Positions 11,601-22,143 of a DNA stretch of 64,000 nt are shown in pieces (position 1 is the first letter of the stretch; each line of letters starts with the position of its first letter). The stretch comes from Spongilla lacustris. Lineage: Eukaryota; Porifera; Demospongiae; Spongillida; Spongillidae. The DNA lies in NCBI GenBank assembly GCA_949361645.1, contig OX442430.1, positions 3,924,249 to 3,988,248 of the forward strand. The letters run 5' to 3'. A model generated the notes under the pieces. It worked only from the letters and a program-made list of their open reading frames with translations. It did not search any database and was not told where the DNA came from. A program made the position numbers and the translations under genes.

Positions 11601-14600
11601 GTGGTGGGGGTGGACCTGAGGATGCTTTGTTCCCCCGGGGTCCCCTCTCCATGAACCCTAACGACAATACAGCCCCAGTGAAGCTGTTCTCCAAACTCCT
11701 CCCCTACACCGAGCGCCTTCTCTCTGACACGGAATGGTCCCAGTGGTGTTCGCTACTGGACTGCTGGACCCAGGGCTTCTCCAAATGGTTCTCGGATAGA
11801 TCCAAACCGCCCACACCAACACCCCAAGCGGCCTGGGCGCGCAGACAACAGGACAGGAGACCAAACGAAAGACGCCCAAACACCCAACAGGACAGGTCCC
11901 AAACAAGAAACCGTGCCATAACACGTATGGTCGCAGTGCAGAAGGCCTACCGACAGAATCCAAAGCGCTGCATGGCAATGTTGCGAAAATCTCCTCCACC
12001 AGTGCGTTGCAACATTCCCATCGCAACAGTTGAGACATATTTCTTAGCCAAGCAGAATGTGGCCGACCCCAGCGTCCCCATGGAACCCCCACCATTCCAA
12101 TTGTGGCAGGACACAACTCCCACTGACCTGCTAGAGGTACCCATCACCAGCCAAGAGGTACTAACCACACTGAGGAGAACAAACCTAAACTCTGCCCCGG
12201 GTCCAGACCGCCTGCCATACGCTGCATGGAAGAGGCTTGAACCAATCCCAAACATCGTAACCAGCATCCTGAACACGTGCAGGATCAATGCCAAGATACC
12301 ACCCTCTTGGAAAGGCTCAAATACAATCTTGATCCACAAAGGTGACAGCGTCAACCATCTCGACAATTGGAGGCCCATCGCACTCCAAAACACTCTGTAC
12401 AAAGTGTACGCCTCAATAATAGCTCGACGCTTATCAACCTGGGCCATCAGCAACAACATTGTCAGTCCCTCTCAGAAGGGCTTCCTTCCAGTAGAAGGCT
12501 GCCTGGAGCATGGATTTGTCCTGAAAAGTGTCCTGCAGGACTCACGCCGCAACAAGAGGGAGGCCTGCATAGCCTGGTTAGACTTAAAGGACGCCTTTGG
12601 CTCAGTTCCCCACCCTGTCCTCCTGGAAACCCTGCGTCTCGCTGGCCTCCAAGGTAGCACTCTAGATGTCATCAAAGACATATACACCAATTCAACAACT
12701 TCAGTTAAAACATCTTCGGCCACATCCACCCCAATCATCTGCCGAAGAGGAGTGAAACAAGGATGCCCCCTCAGCCCTATCCTCTTTGACCTCATCATTG
12801 AGGTCATTATAAGAGCAATGGACAGGGTCCCAAAGGCAGGCTACCGAATCGCCCACTCCACAGTCAGGTCGCTCACATACGCTGACGACCTGTGTGCATT
12901 TGCCTCATCCCCCGCCATCATGCAACAGATGCTGACAGGGGCCCAGAACGCGGCAACATGGGCAGGTCTGACATTCAACCCCCGCAAATGTGCAATCCTC
13001 TCCATTGTCCGTGGGAGCGGCAAAAGGCAAAGAGTGGATAGACCCCAACCCTCCATCTCAGGAGAACCAGTACCAACTCTCCCATGGGATGGGCAGTACA
13101 AATATTTGGGGTGCACAAGAGGAGCTGACCCAAACTCCGACCTAACCCAGGCTGCCAATGACTACCTGAGTGACTGTAAAGTCATCCTGGAATCGGAGCT
13201 AACAGACTGGCAAAAAATAGATGCCATCAAACGTTTTGCCAGACCCAGGATGACATACTTACTCCAGAACATGGAACCCACCATCAGCTGGGCCAGGTCG
13301 ATCGACCAAGAGCTGAAATCCCTGGCCAAAATGTGCTTCAAGCTCCCCAACCGTGCGACTACGTCCTACTTCTACGCACAAACCAAGGCAGGTGGCCTGG
13401 CTCTTCCAAGGATAGAGGACGAGATCCATCTATTCAGAATCTCGACTGCATACAAGGTCCTCTTTGCCCAAGGAGACGCCCAACTTCGGGACATCTCAAC
13501 ATCAGCCCTCGGCAAGACTGCTGAGATACGCACTCGAAACCAGAAGTCGGCACAAACCTTCCTCAACGATCCAGCAGACCCTGGTGAGGGACGGCGAGGA
13601 GACATTAAGTCCCTGTGGAGCGAAGTCCGTTCCTCTCTTCAGCACTGCCGAGCAAAATTCAACCTCCAGGACCAGTCAATAACTTGTGACGGCATAACTC
13701 TTGGATGGAGCAAGAGGAGAAACATTACTGGCCTCCTCCGTAACGCCATCCAGAGCAGGTATGTGGAAGACTGGAAGAGATGCCCAGACCAGGGTAGAGC
13801 AGTCATCTGCACGTCAGCCCACCCAGCAAGCAACCATTGGGTCACCACAGGCCGCTACACTAGTTTTGGCGAGTACCGGTTCGCCATCAAGGCCAGATTG
13901 AATCTCCTCACCACCCGCACCTCGCGCTTCAGAGCTGGAGATAGAGTCCCAGATCGCAGCTGTAGACGCTGCAACTCAGAGCAGGAGACCCTCGCTCATG
14001 TCCTGAATCATTGCCCAACCCACGTGGGCTTGCTAAGAAAGAGACACAACAACATCCTAGCTCGTCTCTCCAATGCGATCCCAGTCTGGAGAGGCAAACA
14101 ATTCAAAGAACAGGGGGTCCCGGGAGATAACCTTGGTCTTAAACCAGACCTCGTCATTCTCGATGACACTAAAAAAGAGGCTTTCGTAATAGATGTGACC
14201 ATGCCCTTCGAAGGGAACGGATCCTTTGCAGAGGCCAGACAGGCCAAAGAAAGGAAGTATGGCCATCTTAAAGCTCTCCTTAATGCCAAGGGCTACAATA
14301 GGGTAGAGGTGGATGCCTTTATTGTGGGCCCCCTTGGTAGTTGGGACCCGGCCAACGACCCAGTCCTCCACAAACTTTGCATCAGTCGTCGCTACGCAAT
14401 CCTGTTCCGGAAGCTATGCTGCACTGAGGCACTGAAAGGCAGCTTTGGAATATGGAAGGCATTCACTGAGGGGCACCCCCCTAACTCATAACCCTTTAAC
14501 TCATAACCCTCTATTGTGTATTTTTGCGTGTCTGCAGCACGCCTTCATTTCTTGTTACCTGTAACTGTGTACTACCGGCCCAAATGAGGCCGAGAGAGTC

Positions 14601-17600
14601 GTTCCCTACGACGGGACCACCCCCTTTTGGAGGTGAAGACCTTCTTTGATTTTTCCAATCAATTTTCTTCAACTGTTCTTACGAGTGTAATATCTCGTAT
14701 GAGGACAATGTCCTCACGATATTACATCAATTTTTGAAACCTGGGACTCGGAGTGAAGCTTGCTTCGCCGGCCCCGCGGGTTGCCCCAGTATTGCACTAC
14801 CTCTGGGTGCGGCCCATCCCCTTTAGGGGAACACTATTCTATTCTAATAAAGATAAGACTTTAAGCTAGTTGAAATGTAGAGTGCTTGTGGGTCTAAATT
14901 TCAAATAAATTACTTCCTACTAATTTAACTTCGGTAACTTCATTGTGAACACCTATCCTCTGGGGAAAAAACTCTTAGGCATACCCGAGGGGGGGGCAAA
15001 AAAAAAGAAGTTATAGATACCATCCCAAAAATTCTTAAAACCAAGGGCCAGGTCAACCCCCCCCCCCTCCGCCTTCGACCACGCCCCTTATAATAATTAC
15101 GTAATTGACCACACCTACAATTAAGATAATAGAAAGCAGGCTTCGTTGCAGATTGCTGTTGTAGGTGTTGTCACTTCGTCGCTTGCAGCTGGAGACGCTG
15201 TTTCACTTGTACCATAGAATTTCGCGATACTCAGTCTCTCGTGCCATGACGTAATGTACAGGCTGTAGGCCTATCGAATATTACATCCCTGCTCATCAAT
15301 TAAGGTTTGCGGTACTCCAACAAGATTTTGAAGAACGGCACGCATTATCGTTCATGATTTGGTAAAGTACTCGTTTAAACAATAGCAGGCGGGGCGTGAG
15401 TCGGCATGACCTCATGCATGTTACTTAGTACCAGGAGGTATCCGTGGCTTACTTAGTAGCGTTAGTATAGTTTTTATCTTTACATTGCTTTGCGACGCTT
15501 CAATTGTTGCACTATTGGGTAGTGAATTGGTATGAAGGCCACGCCCACGAATTGTGTCTCAGTCACGTGATAATATGCTTCAATGAAATAGCTTACAATC
15601 GCACTAGATAGGCAGTTAAGCCCTATCTTTGCACGAATTGGACACCCATGAACACTACAAACAATATGATTCCATCATTATGTTGCTGTAGTGCGAGCTA
15701 AAGTGCAAAAAAAAAAAAATTAAGAAAAGTGATTAATTTTTTTTAGAAAAAAATTTTTGGCCAAGACCCCCCCCCCCCCCCCCCCTAACTTTGATACCTC
15801 ATAACTTTTTTTCCTAGACCCCCCTGAAAAAAAGAATAGCATATTCGTGATGCTCTCAATGAGCTCTTCAAAGTTGGGGGATGGTGTCTTCCACTTTGTT
15901 TTTTGCCCCCCCCTCGGGCATACCTCATGCAAAAGTTTTCAGTGGCCATTCAGGAGTCTGTTTGCCTCCAACCCTCTCCCCTACTTTAAATTATGTTACT
16001 TATTTTGGTATCTTATCAAATATATATATAATATATTATAATTATATATATTTGAATTACAATTAGGCATAGAAGCAGAGGGAATTATCCTTTAATCTAT
16101 AAGCACCAGTAAAAACTTCTTTGGCTCTTTGGGCGCATGCTTCTGCCATATGTTTTGAGCTATGGTGGTGCCACACCGTGGGCATATCGACAGTGGAGGG
16201 AGGTGGACCGCTTGCTTGCATGTGACTACTTGCACATGGTACACTCTTGAAGCTAAACTTCAGAGTCATACGTTTATGCGATACACCCACGTGGCGTACC
16301 AGTGAGGCATTAGATGGGTCTGTGAGATAGCATCCAGGGAGGTATGCCCGTGCTGGGACTGGGGACCATCCACAGACTCCTGGTCCAGCTGCATTATCAA
16401 CTCAAGATGTGATTAAATGTGCATGCATTGTAAGTGTGCACTGTGATCTGTATTTCCAGATGATGAGCCAGAAGATGGACCACAGTCCTACATTATTCTT
16501 ACGGGTTTTACAGAAGCTGAACTCATACAAGAGCTTTTCTCTGTGAATACAAAAGTGCATTGTGTAGTGAGATTTCAAAGTGAGAAATCTCCTAAAGGTA
16601 CATTTACACTGTATTTATACAAGTTCAGGATACTATAAGTTGGTTTCATACATGTGCTTGTTCTATCATTAGAAATGTCTGAAGAAGAAGTGAGCAAGAT
16701 TAGAACACAATCAGCCTGCCTGTTAGACTTCTGGTCACTTCTCCATGAGATCTGCTTAAGTGACAAAGCACTAAAGAATGTAGCATTAGTTGATATAATG
16801 GCATCCAGAACTGTAGTTCCAACTGGCAGTGATGAAAAGGTTATATTTTACTTGCACAGAAACACTGTAATATCCCCCTCCAAACTTATTTTTACAGGAA
16901 TTGTATGGAACAGAACTTTTCAACATTCTTGCAGGGAAAATTTATGAGCTGCTGACATTGCAAACCCAGTATAAGCACTACATGAACTTTTTGAACATTC
17001 TAAATGTCCCATTTATCACCAACTTGCAAGCTTCTAATGTTTCTAGTGATAAGGCTCAAGATGTTGATAATAAAGAGAGAAATGTCTCTCATCCACCGAG
17101 GTATGTCATTTCATCCTTACACCAATTGTAATTCTATCTCATTGGTTAAAATTTGCATGTACATGCATGTATTTTTATTTTTTACTTTGCATTTGTAGTG
17201 CTGCTGAACCTTCGATATCTCGTGATCTACGACACTATAATCAGTTGATGTCTTGTGTTCCAGAAGAGAGCACTGATATAGGGTTAATCCTTTATTGCCT
17301 CGTCGAGCAGGTGATCTATAGCATGAAATGCTGATTATAGGTTCCCCACATAATAGATGGACTATATTTAAAGCCATTCATGAAATACATTGTGGACTGG
17401 TAAATCTAGATGCAACTGAGCAAGTAATATTCATACTCATTGCTGCATTAAGCTTAAATTATATGTGGTGTACATGTACATGTATGTGCTTCTATCTCAT
17501 TTCACTTATATGTAATCATACCTCTCTACTATATATGTATATATTCAGGTTGCATTAAATGTACATGTCCAGTCACCGACAAGCAGCAAGAGATCTGAAG

Positions 17601-20600
17601 AAGGGGGCAATGCAAAGTTACAGCAAAAACTAAACAACCTAATAGGTGAACTAGCCCTTACTTCTACTGACAAACAGGTATTGTCATACATGTGTGTGTC
17701 AGATTTTGTATATGTGCACTATCATTGCTTTAAATACAGGAACTGCTCACGTCATGTTCATCTTCCACAAATGCAACCCACTCAATCAAAAGTCAACCTG
17801 TCTTGTGTTCTTGGGATTTGTTACAGCAAAAACTCTGCCATCTCAAGAGCGCAAACCAATTTGATATGCATGGTTCATCAAATCACACATTGGAATCTAT
17901 GTGGTTAAAAAAGCTGCTAAAAACTATCCGCCAGCAAGTCAGGAAGTATAGCTCAGATAATGCCAGTATCAATGCTTTGGATAACTTTTGCATTACCGAA
18001 GACGTTACGCAATCATTGTTGCAAAATGCCTTAACTTCACTTACACATGAATACCTGGACACTCAAAATGCATCTTTTGCTCCAAAACATTCTATGCAAC
18101 TTCAAAATGTATTATTGGACCACCCACTGTCACTGAAACTGAAAGACAACTCCATCAATACTGAGGTCTTACGACCATCTGTGTTTGCACCAGTTGAGTT
18201 CTGTGTCCAAGAGCACTTAGATGAGTCTGCTGCTGTGCAACAGCTTCATGCACTTCAGCTCACAACTCACCCATACCTTGAATGCTTTCACCACAAGCAC
18301 CTCAAGTCAGGAATGATTGTTGCTCACACTGGATATGATGGAAAACCTGTGCACCAGTATGATTGGCTTGCTCAATCCCATTTTCCGTTAGGATTTCAAG
18401 ACTATATACAATATGTTGCTAAAACCTTTGGAGATGATGTCGATAAAGCCGCTGCATTGGAAGCTGAAAGAATTGCTGCAGCACATGACATCGATATTCA
18501 GCAAAATGAAACTCAAGAAAGTACACAACATGAGCTGCCACCTGAATCAGCTAAAATTGCTGCCACCCCCAGTGGAAAGAAAAGCAAAGCTGAAGCTTCG
18601 GTAGCCTCTTCGAAAGATTTATCTTGTACAGAGCCTTCCGGTGTGGATCAGAAAACTGTCAAAGCACTTTTTAATGCCTACGATCTTGGTGGAGCACCTA
18701 TTTTGTGCAAGGGACTTGTGCGGACTGCATTTACAGCAGATGGGTCCCAAATTCGAACAGAAACACTGGAATTTATCAGTAAACCAGTAACTCTGTCCAC
18801 CACTGTTTTGGATGGTGCAAATACGATTTCAACATACCTTGTGCGTGGAAAAAAAGAGAAGGCACAGAAAGTTAATAAAAATACTGAGCAAATTCCTCAA
18901 GATGATGCATCAAAAGCAGAACCCATCCCACCTCCTCCTCCTGCATTGCTGTCAACCGTACCTCAGCCAATTGATCAAATTATTTGTTGCGGCCTGCAAG
19001 CCTCTTTTAAGGATAGTGTTACTGTATCCTTGAGCCACTTTGGACCAGAAGGGAATGGAGAGTTCCCGTTGAAACCTGAACTTCCCAAAGTTTTAAGAGA
19101 AGCAAATTCTGCCATTTCAAGCAGACCTCAATCACAAGCAACACCACCTCCGCCACAAAAATTGAGTAAAAAGCAACTTGAACAGCAACAGCAAATGATA
19201 GAAGATCAGAAGCGACTAGAGGAACAGCGCAAAAGGGCACAGATTGAATACGCTGATAAGTGGAATTCCTTGGCTATGCAATGCAAATATCAGCAATTGT
19301 TTGCAAGCAATTCATACGGACTGCACATTCATTGTCAAGTGTTTTCTGACCCAACGTCAGATCCTACCTGTATTGATAGGGATGGCAGTTATATTGTTGT
19401 TCGACAGACCTATCATTGTAAAGGCAGTGGAACACAAGACTGTGAGCAGATACTACTGCAATCTGCATATCAGGAACACCACCGATGCTATTTGCCTAAT
19501 GGTTCAATTATTTGCTTCAAGGATCAATCCATTGTGATTAAAAATGCCGATGGCAGCTCTCTAAGGACAGCTAACGTGCATGAGCATGAACAATATGCAA
19601 AGCTATCATCATCTCAAGCAAGAATGAAAAGTACACAAACTCAAGAAGTCTCTGACAGGATGAAGTCTGCTACATCCGCCATATCATTTGCATCAGACTT
19701 CACACGTGGTGATGACATAAACTTGGACAAATCCTTGTGGATAGTAACAACTGCAGCAGGTGAACGATTTTTTTGGATGGACTCATCATCAACTGCAGTA
19801 AAGATTGAAGATATAAGAACCACTGAGACTGCAGATGGTCGCTTACCTGTTGATACTTCAAATGAAACCACAACCAATACTTCAGTACTCAAGTTGAGTC
19901 CAATCAGGGTGTGTAGAGCTACTGATCCTGTAACAAAAGAAGTAAGTTTTTAAAATATAATTGCACTTAAATTGTACATGTAATGTACTCTTGTAGACAC
20001 AGTGTTCACATTCCTTAAATTTGGCTTGTTCACCTGAAGTGCATTTCATTATTACTTGATGAACTAGTGAGATGCCACATGCACATACATGTACATTTAA
20101 TTACACACATATGTACATGTATAGGAGTAGTGTCCCTCAGTGGTTTAGATTTTTGTTTGTACACGTATAGGAAATTGTCACCAGAGAGGATGACACTGTG
20201 ATTTTGTACCAACCGGATGGTTCATATATTTCTGAATTTGCTGATGGAACAAGAATTACCACAGTGTTGAAGAATGGAACGAAACCTTCGGAAATTGTTG
20301 CAGAGTGTCCTGGATATGCAAGGGTACACTACATCTTCACTGCAAATTTATGCACAATAACATTTCCTGATTTGTCAACGATTGACTGTAATACTGATGG
20401 GAGCTACTGCATTAGAAAAATTGACAACTACAGCCTTCAGATAGACAAGAATGGGGATGCTTCATACATTAATATGATAGAATCAGTAAAACAAAAATAC
20501 AATATTTCTCACCTTGGCACTACTGATCTGTTGCAGTATTGTGATTGTAAGGGAAATAATTTCAATGTAAACCTGTCTGGGAAAATATCTGTGAGCAACG

Positions 20601-22143
20601 AAAAGACTAGTGTTCCTGTTCACTCTAATTTTCTCCCTTTGTACTGCTGGGTGCCTGGAGATGCCCCACCTTTCCTACTGCTCCCAGAATCCACTTTCCA
20701 GCAAGCAATGTCTCAAGCAAAAACAGAATTGGATTCTGTAATGATTCAGGATGCTGTTCCATCAGGATGTATAGCATCATCTACAACACTGATCAAACCA
20801 TGCTCATCTGGACTACTTCAAAACTATCAGGTACCGTACATAAGAGATACACTCATTCCAGCTAATGTTCATGGACCACAGCTCATTTTTTCTAACAAAA
20901 GGAGTATTCCAACATGCAAGGCCCTAAAATATCAACATTTTGCATGTAGGGTTCCTATTAACAAAACAGTACGGCAGCAAGTCCTGCAAGGAATCATCAA
21001 ATATATGCAGTGGAGAGAAAAGCAAGATGCTGCTAGCAATTCACTGTTGCCAGATACGAAAAATGAAAACGAGGAACTCAAAAATGTACTAGCCCTTGAA
21101 TCGAAATGGAAGGATGCAATTCCTACTTCACTTTTCAACACTGAAATATTGCATGAAAAATACAAAGTAAGTATGCTTCCTAAACCTACACTCAAAAGTC
21201 AATTATTGGAATTTGTTGCACCAATGCCACAAAAACGCAAATCTGAACAGATTGATGATGTAAGAAAAGTACTACGAGAAAACAAACATCCACCTTACTT
21301 TTCACTGCACAAGTTAGAAGTTCACAATCCTAATGACGTTAAAACACCAACTGTCAACCTCCATGTAGCCACCCCAGCAATACAAACCTCAAGTCATACA
21401 GCAACTACATGTAGCTCAGGTAAACAAGATTCCAGCATCCAAAATAGCAATCAGCCAGGATCAAAGGTACATTAACTTGAGGTAATAGTGTGATCAGTTG
21501 TGATGAGCCTGCATTGTATTATGTATCTATCAGCTGTTTATCTTTAATGTACATGTACATTAGACATAATACAGGACGTCTAATGTAAATATATGTAGTT
21601 AAGTCCTTTAATTGATTTCAGGTTACTGTATTAAATTGATTATGTGTTTTCCATCCAGTTGCAGTTTAAAGAAAAAATTTCCATGTGTCAAACCACTGCT
21701 CAAAAAACAGATCTTGTGCATAAAGGGCTTGGATTAATTCCAGATGAGGTCAACTTTGGTACGATAGTTGACACAGGTATATATAGCCAAACGGTGACTG
21801 TGAGAAACAATGGCATAAAACCTGCTAGGCTTAAAGTCAAGCAACTACATGGCCCAATGGAAATAAAGCTGATATACACACCTGGACCAGTAAGTTTGAA
21901 TAAAATGTAATTACTTCTGCATGTAACTAAAAACTATTTAACATTGCAATTGTTACCTCGTACATGTGTAAGTATAATAACATACACTCACAGATTGCTG
22001 CTGGCATGTCAAGATCAATTATCATTGAGATGACTGTCTCAGAAAATTCGAGTCCTATTCTGGATGGCTGTAAGCTGGAGATAAGTTCTGAGGCAGGAAC
22101 ATTATTGGTCCCAGTGAAGGCAAATGTACAGCTCAAATGTTAA
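5666..22143 (+). CDS. SPAG17: SPAG17 / PF6-like ciliary central-pair protein (complete, 14 exons)
   Basis: Exons, each with AG/GT borders and consistent phase: 5666-5752, 5811-5951, 6651-6752, 6812-6940, 7559-7739, 16460-16597, 16673-16839, 16898-17100, 17199-17310, 17549-17677, 17740-19941, 20171-21466, 21659-21889, 21994-22143. They sum to 5,268 nt, about 1,755 residues, against roughly 2,200 in human SPAG17. Diagnostic stretches: KKRGEEEDNVKYIDDEPEDG, RHYNQLMS..IGLILYCLVEQV, VTREDDTVILYQPDGSY followed by FADGTRITT, and a C-terminal ASH/MSP-like module beginning PDEVNFGTIVDTGIYSQTVT. The family protein (Chlamydomonas PF6) builds the C1a projection of the axonemal central apparatus and is needed for ciliary motility. 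Lysine- and proline-rich linkers (LSKKQLEQQQQMIEDQKRLE) lie near 19,160-19,240. Intron 5 (7740-16459) is unusually long because it holds the U2/retrotransposon insertion and a second element. An alternative donor at ~21,420 could shorten exon 12. Confidence 0.95.
7740..8640 (+). other. First part of SPAG17 intron 5, no gene seen
   Basis: Intron sequence after the GTAAGT donor at 7740. It is AT-rich with scattered ACATGTA/TACATGT words (for example 8,503-8,528) and a TGTGTG-rich patch at about 8,218-8,262. Short open frames here show no conserved protein signature and no usable exon borders. It ends in a G-run at 8,607-8,614 just before the tandem-repeat block. Confidence 0.7.
8660..9140. repeat. 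Tandem CTCACTCATCCTCACAC-type minisatellite
   Basis: Degenerate head-to-tail units built on CTCAC, CTCATC and CTCACAC run for almost 500 bp, with higher-order variants that insert CTTCCTCCACT. The strand is almost free of G. The block ends about 160 bp upstream of the 5' end of the U2 copy. The 120-residue open frame (8,619-8,981) is a by-product of the repeat (His/Pro/Ser/Leu-rich) and not a gene. Confidence 0.9.
9301..9332 (+). pseudogene. RNU2: U2 snRNA 5' fragment (nt 1-32), left flank of retrotransposon
   Basis: The 32 bases starting ATCGCTTCTCGGCC and ending CTAAGATCAAGT match the invariant 5' end of spliceosomal U2 snRNA, including stem-loop I, with one difference in the four-base loop region. 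The match stops at U2 nt 32, just before the GUAGUA branch-site recognition sequence. Retrotransposon 5' UTR sequence follows. The remaining 3' part of the same U2 copy resumes at 14,673, so this is one U2 gene interrupted by an insertion. I could not identify a proximal sequence element upstream with confidence. Confidence 0.95.
9333..14672 (+). mobile_element. Full-length RLE-type (R2-group) non-LTR retrotransposon inserted in U2 snRNA, Utopia-like
   Basis: The ~5.34 kb insert is bounded on both sides by U2 snRNA sequence, which fixes its ends. It has a ~260-320 bp 5' UTR, one long frame (9593-14491) and a ~180 bp 3' UTR with no long poly(A). The single frame with N-terminal zinc fingers, a central reverse transcriptase and a C-terminal restriction-like endonuclease is the architecture of the R2/NeSL group. 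Sense orientation relative to U2 and a site-specific location fit target-primed reverse transcription. The published RLE lineage that targets U2 is Utopia; the other U2-targeting family I know, Keno, is Tx1-like with an APE endonuclease and does not fit. About 7 bp of the target (U2 nt 33-39) are absent, a small target-site deletion. No direct target duplication is visible. Confidence 0.93.
9593..14491 (+). CDS. Retrotransposon polyprotein: C2H2 fingers, Myb-like, reverse transcriptase, restriction-like endonuclease
   Basis: Intact frame of 1,632 codons. The ATG at residue 21 (9,653, context GAAATGG) is the likelier start. Domains in order: three C2H2 fingers (C44/C47/H60/H64; C75/C78/H91/H95; C126/C129/H142/H147); a Myb-like helix block about 168-218 (QWSDEEVAKFLAAVNKYG); a long Ser/Pro/Thr-rich linker to about 760; a reverse transcriptase with SAPGPDRLPYAAWK, WRPIALQNTLYK, GVKQGCPLSPILFD and catalytic YADD at 1096-1099; a CCHC knuckle C1457/C1460/H1469/C1474; and a restriction-like endonuclease with PD at 1518-1519 and D1534 (KPDLVILDD, FVIDVTMPF). 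In the R2 group the fingers and Myb bind target DNA, the endonuclease nicks it and the RT primes from the nick. No stop or frameshift is seen and all visible catalytic motifs are present, so the copy could be active. Its GC-rich coding differs from the AT-rich host introns. Confidence 0.95.
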   Translation: MCPPPQINTSRHRNLFFLPEMASPLPTQAETWERLFPLPSALKCPRCSTCMWNETSYARHVRQHYPTPPVVKWVCDVCRAPFDTKQAVAQHYRSHSSEDPVSPGHTSQSSPTDPTSRLTPTNNYSCEYCENSFPTRIGLRNHERARHQALVSASLSRAVSALTDTRRPSTQWSDEEVAKFLAAVNKYGLKHTSLIAQFIGTRTATQVTYFKAAYKKRHPIWAMRHLLPVKVKTTNQGTQSSPSTSPSSSPSMSSSSRSPTLPTQRSHLSTPSPQLPTLEEATPTTSPECPPTIQPTISLQSRASLQLADQALRLLKAPPTTSPPRTQEPSSTPPSTHPEAPSSAVRLHPTRSPTPTHSPLPRHGPDPAERDYSNGSPLAYITPRATTQSTAPPISLALHDLVASIRKEVELGCKTNPRRRRDQGHLSSPSTTGEISPPPPPQPRTPSPPCDSPTTTPHHPKASSRSMSHSSPSTAEQPSPPPSSQWAPPPPPHLPYGPPAVITQPSLGGLHITTTHVPRIAPTPSTNNMREGRSVGPYNWYGPSWLTKHPPLIDQNRSMGPCPPLGNWVGWGEGPRGKGKETPSRPPITTSARPVLRGSRIRGPTGPLTGNNNRGGLVPTTGQPSRGFNQPYTSNGPHRHRVIQPGSGESLTQPNPSVNHLGIDGGVQPGGGGGPEDALFPRGPLSMNPNDNTAPVKLFSKLLPYTERLLSDTEWSQWCSLLDCWTQGFSKWFSDRSKPPTPTPQAAWARRQQDRRPNERRPNTQQDRSQTRNRAITRMVAVQKAYRQNPKRCMAMLRKSPPPVRCNIPIATVETYFLAKQNVADPSVPMEPPPFQLWQDTTPTDLLEVPITSQEVLTTLRRTNLNSAPGPDRLPYAAWKRLEPIPNIVTSILNTCRINAKIPPSWKGSNTILIHKGDSVNHLDNWRPIALQNTLYKVYASIIARRLSTWAISNNIVSPSQKGFLPVEGCLEHGFVLKSVLQDSRRNKREACIAWLDLKDAFGSVPHPVLLETLRLAGLQGSTLDVIKDIYTNSTTSVKTSSATSTPIICRRGVKQGCPLSPILFDLIIEVIIRAMDRVPKAGYRIAHSTVRSLTYADDLCAFASSPAIMQQMLTGAQNAATWAGLTFNPRKCAILSIVRGSGKRQRVDRPQPSISGEPVPTLPWDGQYKYLGCTRGADPNSDLTQAANDYLSDCKVILESELTDWQKIDAIKRFARPRMTYLLQNMEPTISWARSIDQELKSLAKMCFKLPNRATTSYFYAQTKAGGLALPRIEDEIHLFRISTAYKVLFAQGDAQLRDISTSALGKTAEIRTRNQKSAQTFLNDPADPGEGRRGDIKSLWSEVRSSLQHCRAKFNLQDQSITCDGITLGWSKRRNITGLLRNAIQSRYVEDWKRCPDQGRAVICTSAHPASNHWVTTGRYTSFGEYRFAIKARLNLLTTRTSRFRAGDRVPDRSCRRCNSEQETLAHVLNHCPTHVGLLRKRHNNILARLSNAIPVWRGKQFKEQGVPGDNLGLKPDLVILDDTKKEAFVIDVTMPFEGNGSFAEARQAKERKYGHLKALLNAKGYNRVEVDAFIVGPLGSWDPANDPVLHKLCISRRYAILFRKLCCTEALKGSFGIWKAFTEGHPPNS
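14673..14820 (+). pseudogene. RNU2: U2 snRNA 3' portion (nt ~40 to end), right flank of retrotransposon
   Basis: It begins CTGTTCTTA, matching U2 from nt ~40. It continues through stem-loop IIa (ACGAG..CTCGT), IIb (GAGGACAATGTCCTC), the Sm site AATTTTTGA at 14,729-14,737, stem-loop III with GAAGCTTGCTTC, and stem-loop IV with CCAGTATTGCACTACCTCTGG, ending near CATCCC. The 148 nt here plus the 39 nt before equal the usual ~187-188 nt length, so the 3' half is complete. A loosely 3'-box-like AATAAAGATAAGAC lies at 14,846-14,859. The gene cannot make functional U2 because of the insertion and loss of GUAGUAU. Confidence 0.96.
14977..15925. mobile_element. Non-autonomous element with inverted termini and C-tracts
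   Basis: The ends are inverted: AGGCATACCCGAGG plus a G-run and CAAAAA at 14,977, against CCTCGGGCATACCT preceded by TTTTTTG and a C-run ending at 15,925 (12 of 14 outer bases pair). The interior has C-tracts (15,057-15,069; 15,768-15,785) and no coding capacity. About 200 bp of its right part (15,628-15,915: GAACACTACAAA, GTGATGCTCTCAATGAG, AAGTTGGGGG) recur at 26,710-26,905, so it belongs to a family. It lies 156 bp downstream of the interrupted U2 copy, in the same SPAG17 intron. Superfamily not recognised. Confidence 0.7.
15926..16459 (+). other. End of SPAG17 intron 5
   Basis: It contains a TATATAAT-rich patch (16,019-16,052) and a minus-strand open stretch, 16,290-16,063, encoding a 75-residue Cys/His/Ser-containing peptide with no splice context that I can support. 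The intron closes at TATTTCCAG before 16,460. No gene is called. Confidence 0.55.

Noticed and set aside
9716..14371. Many long open frames on both strands across the retrotransposon region (e.g. 9,920-9,480 minus, 12,459-11,947 minus)
   Set aside because: They overlap the 1,632-codon retrotransposon frame, have no domains, and arise from its GC-rich, stop-poor composition.
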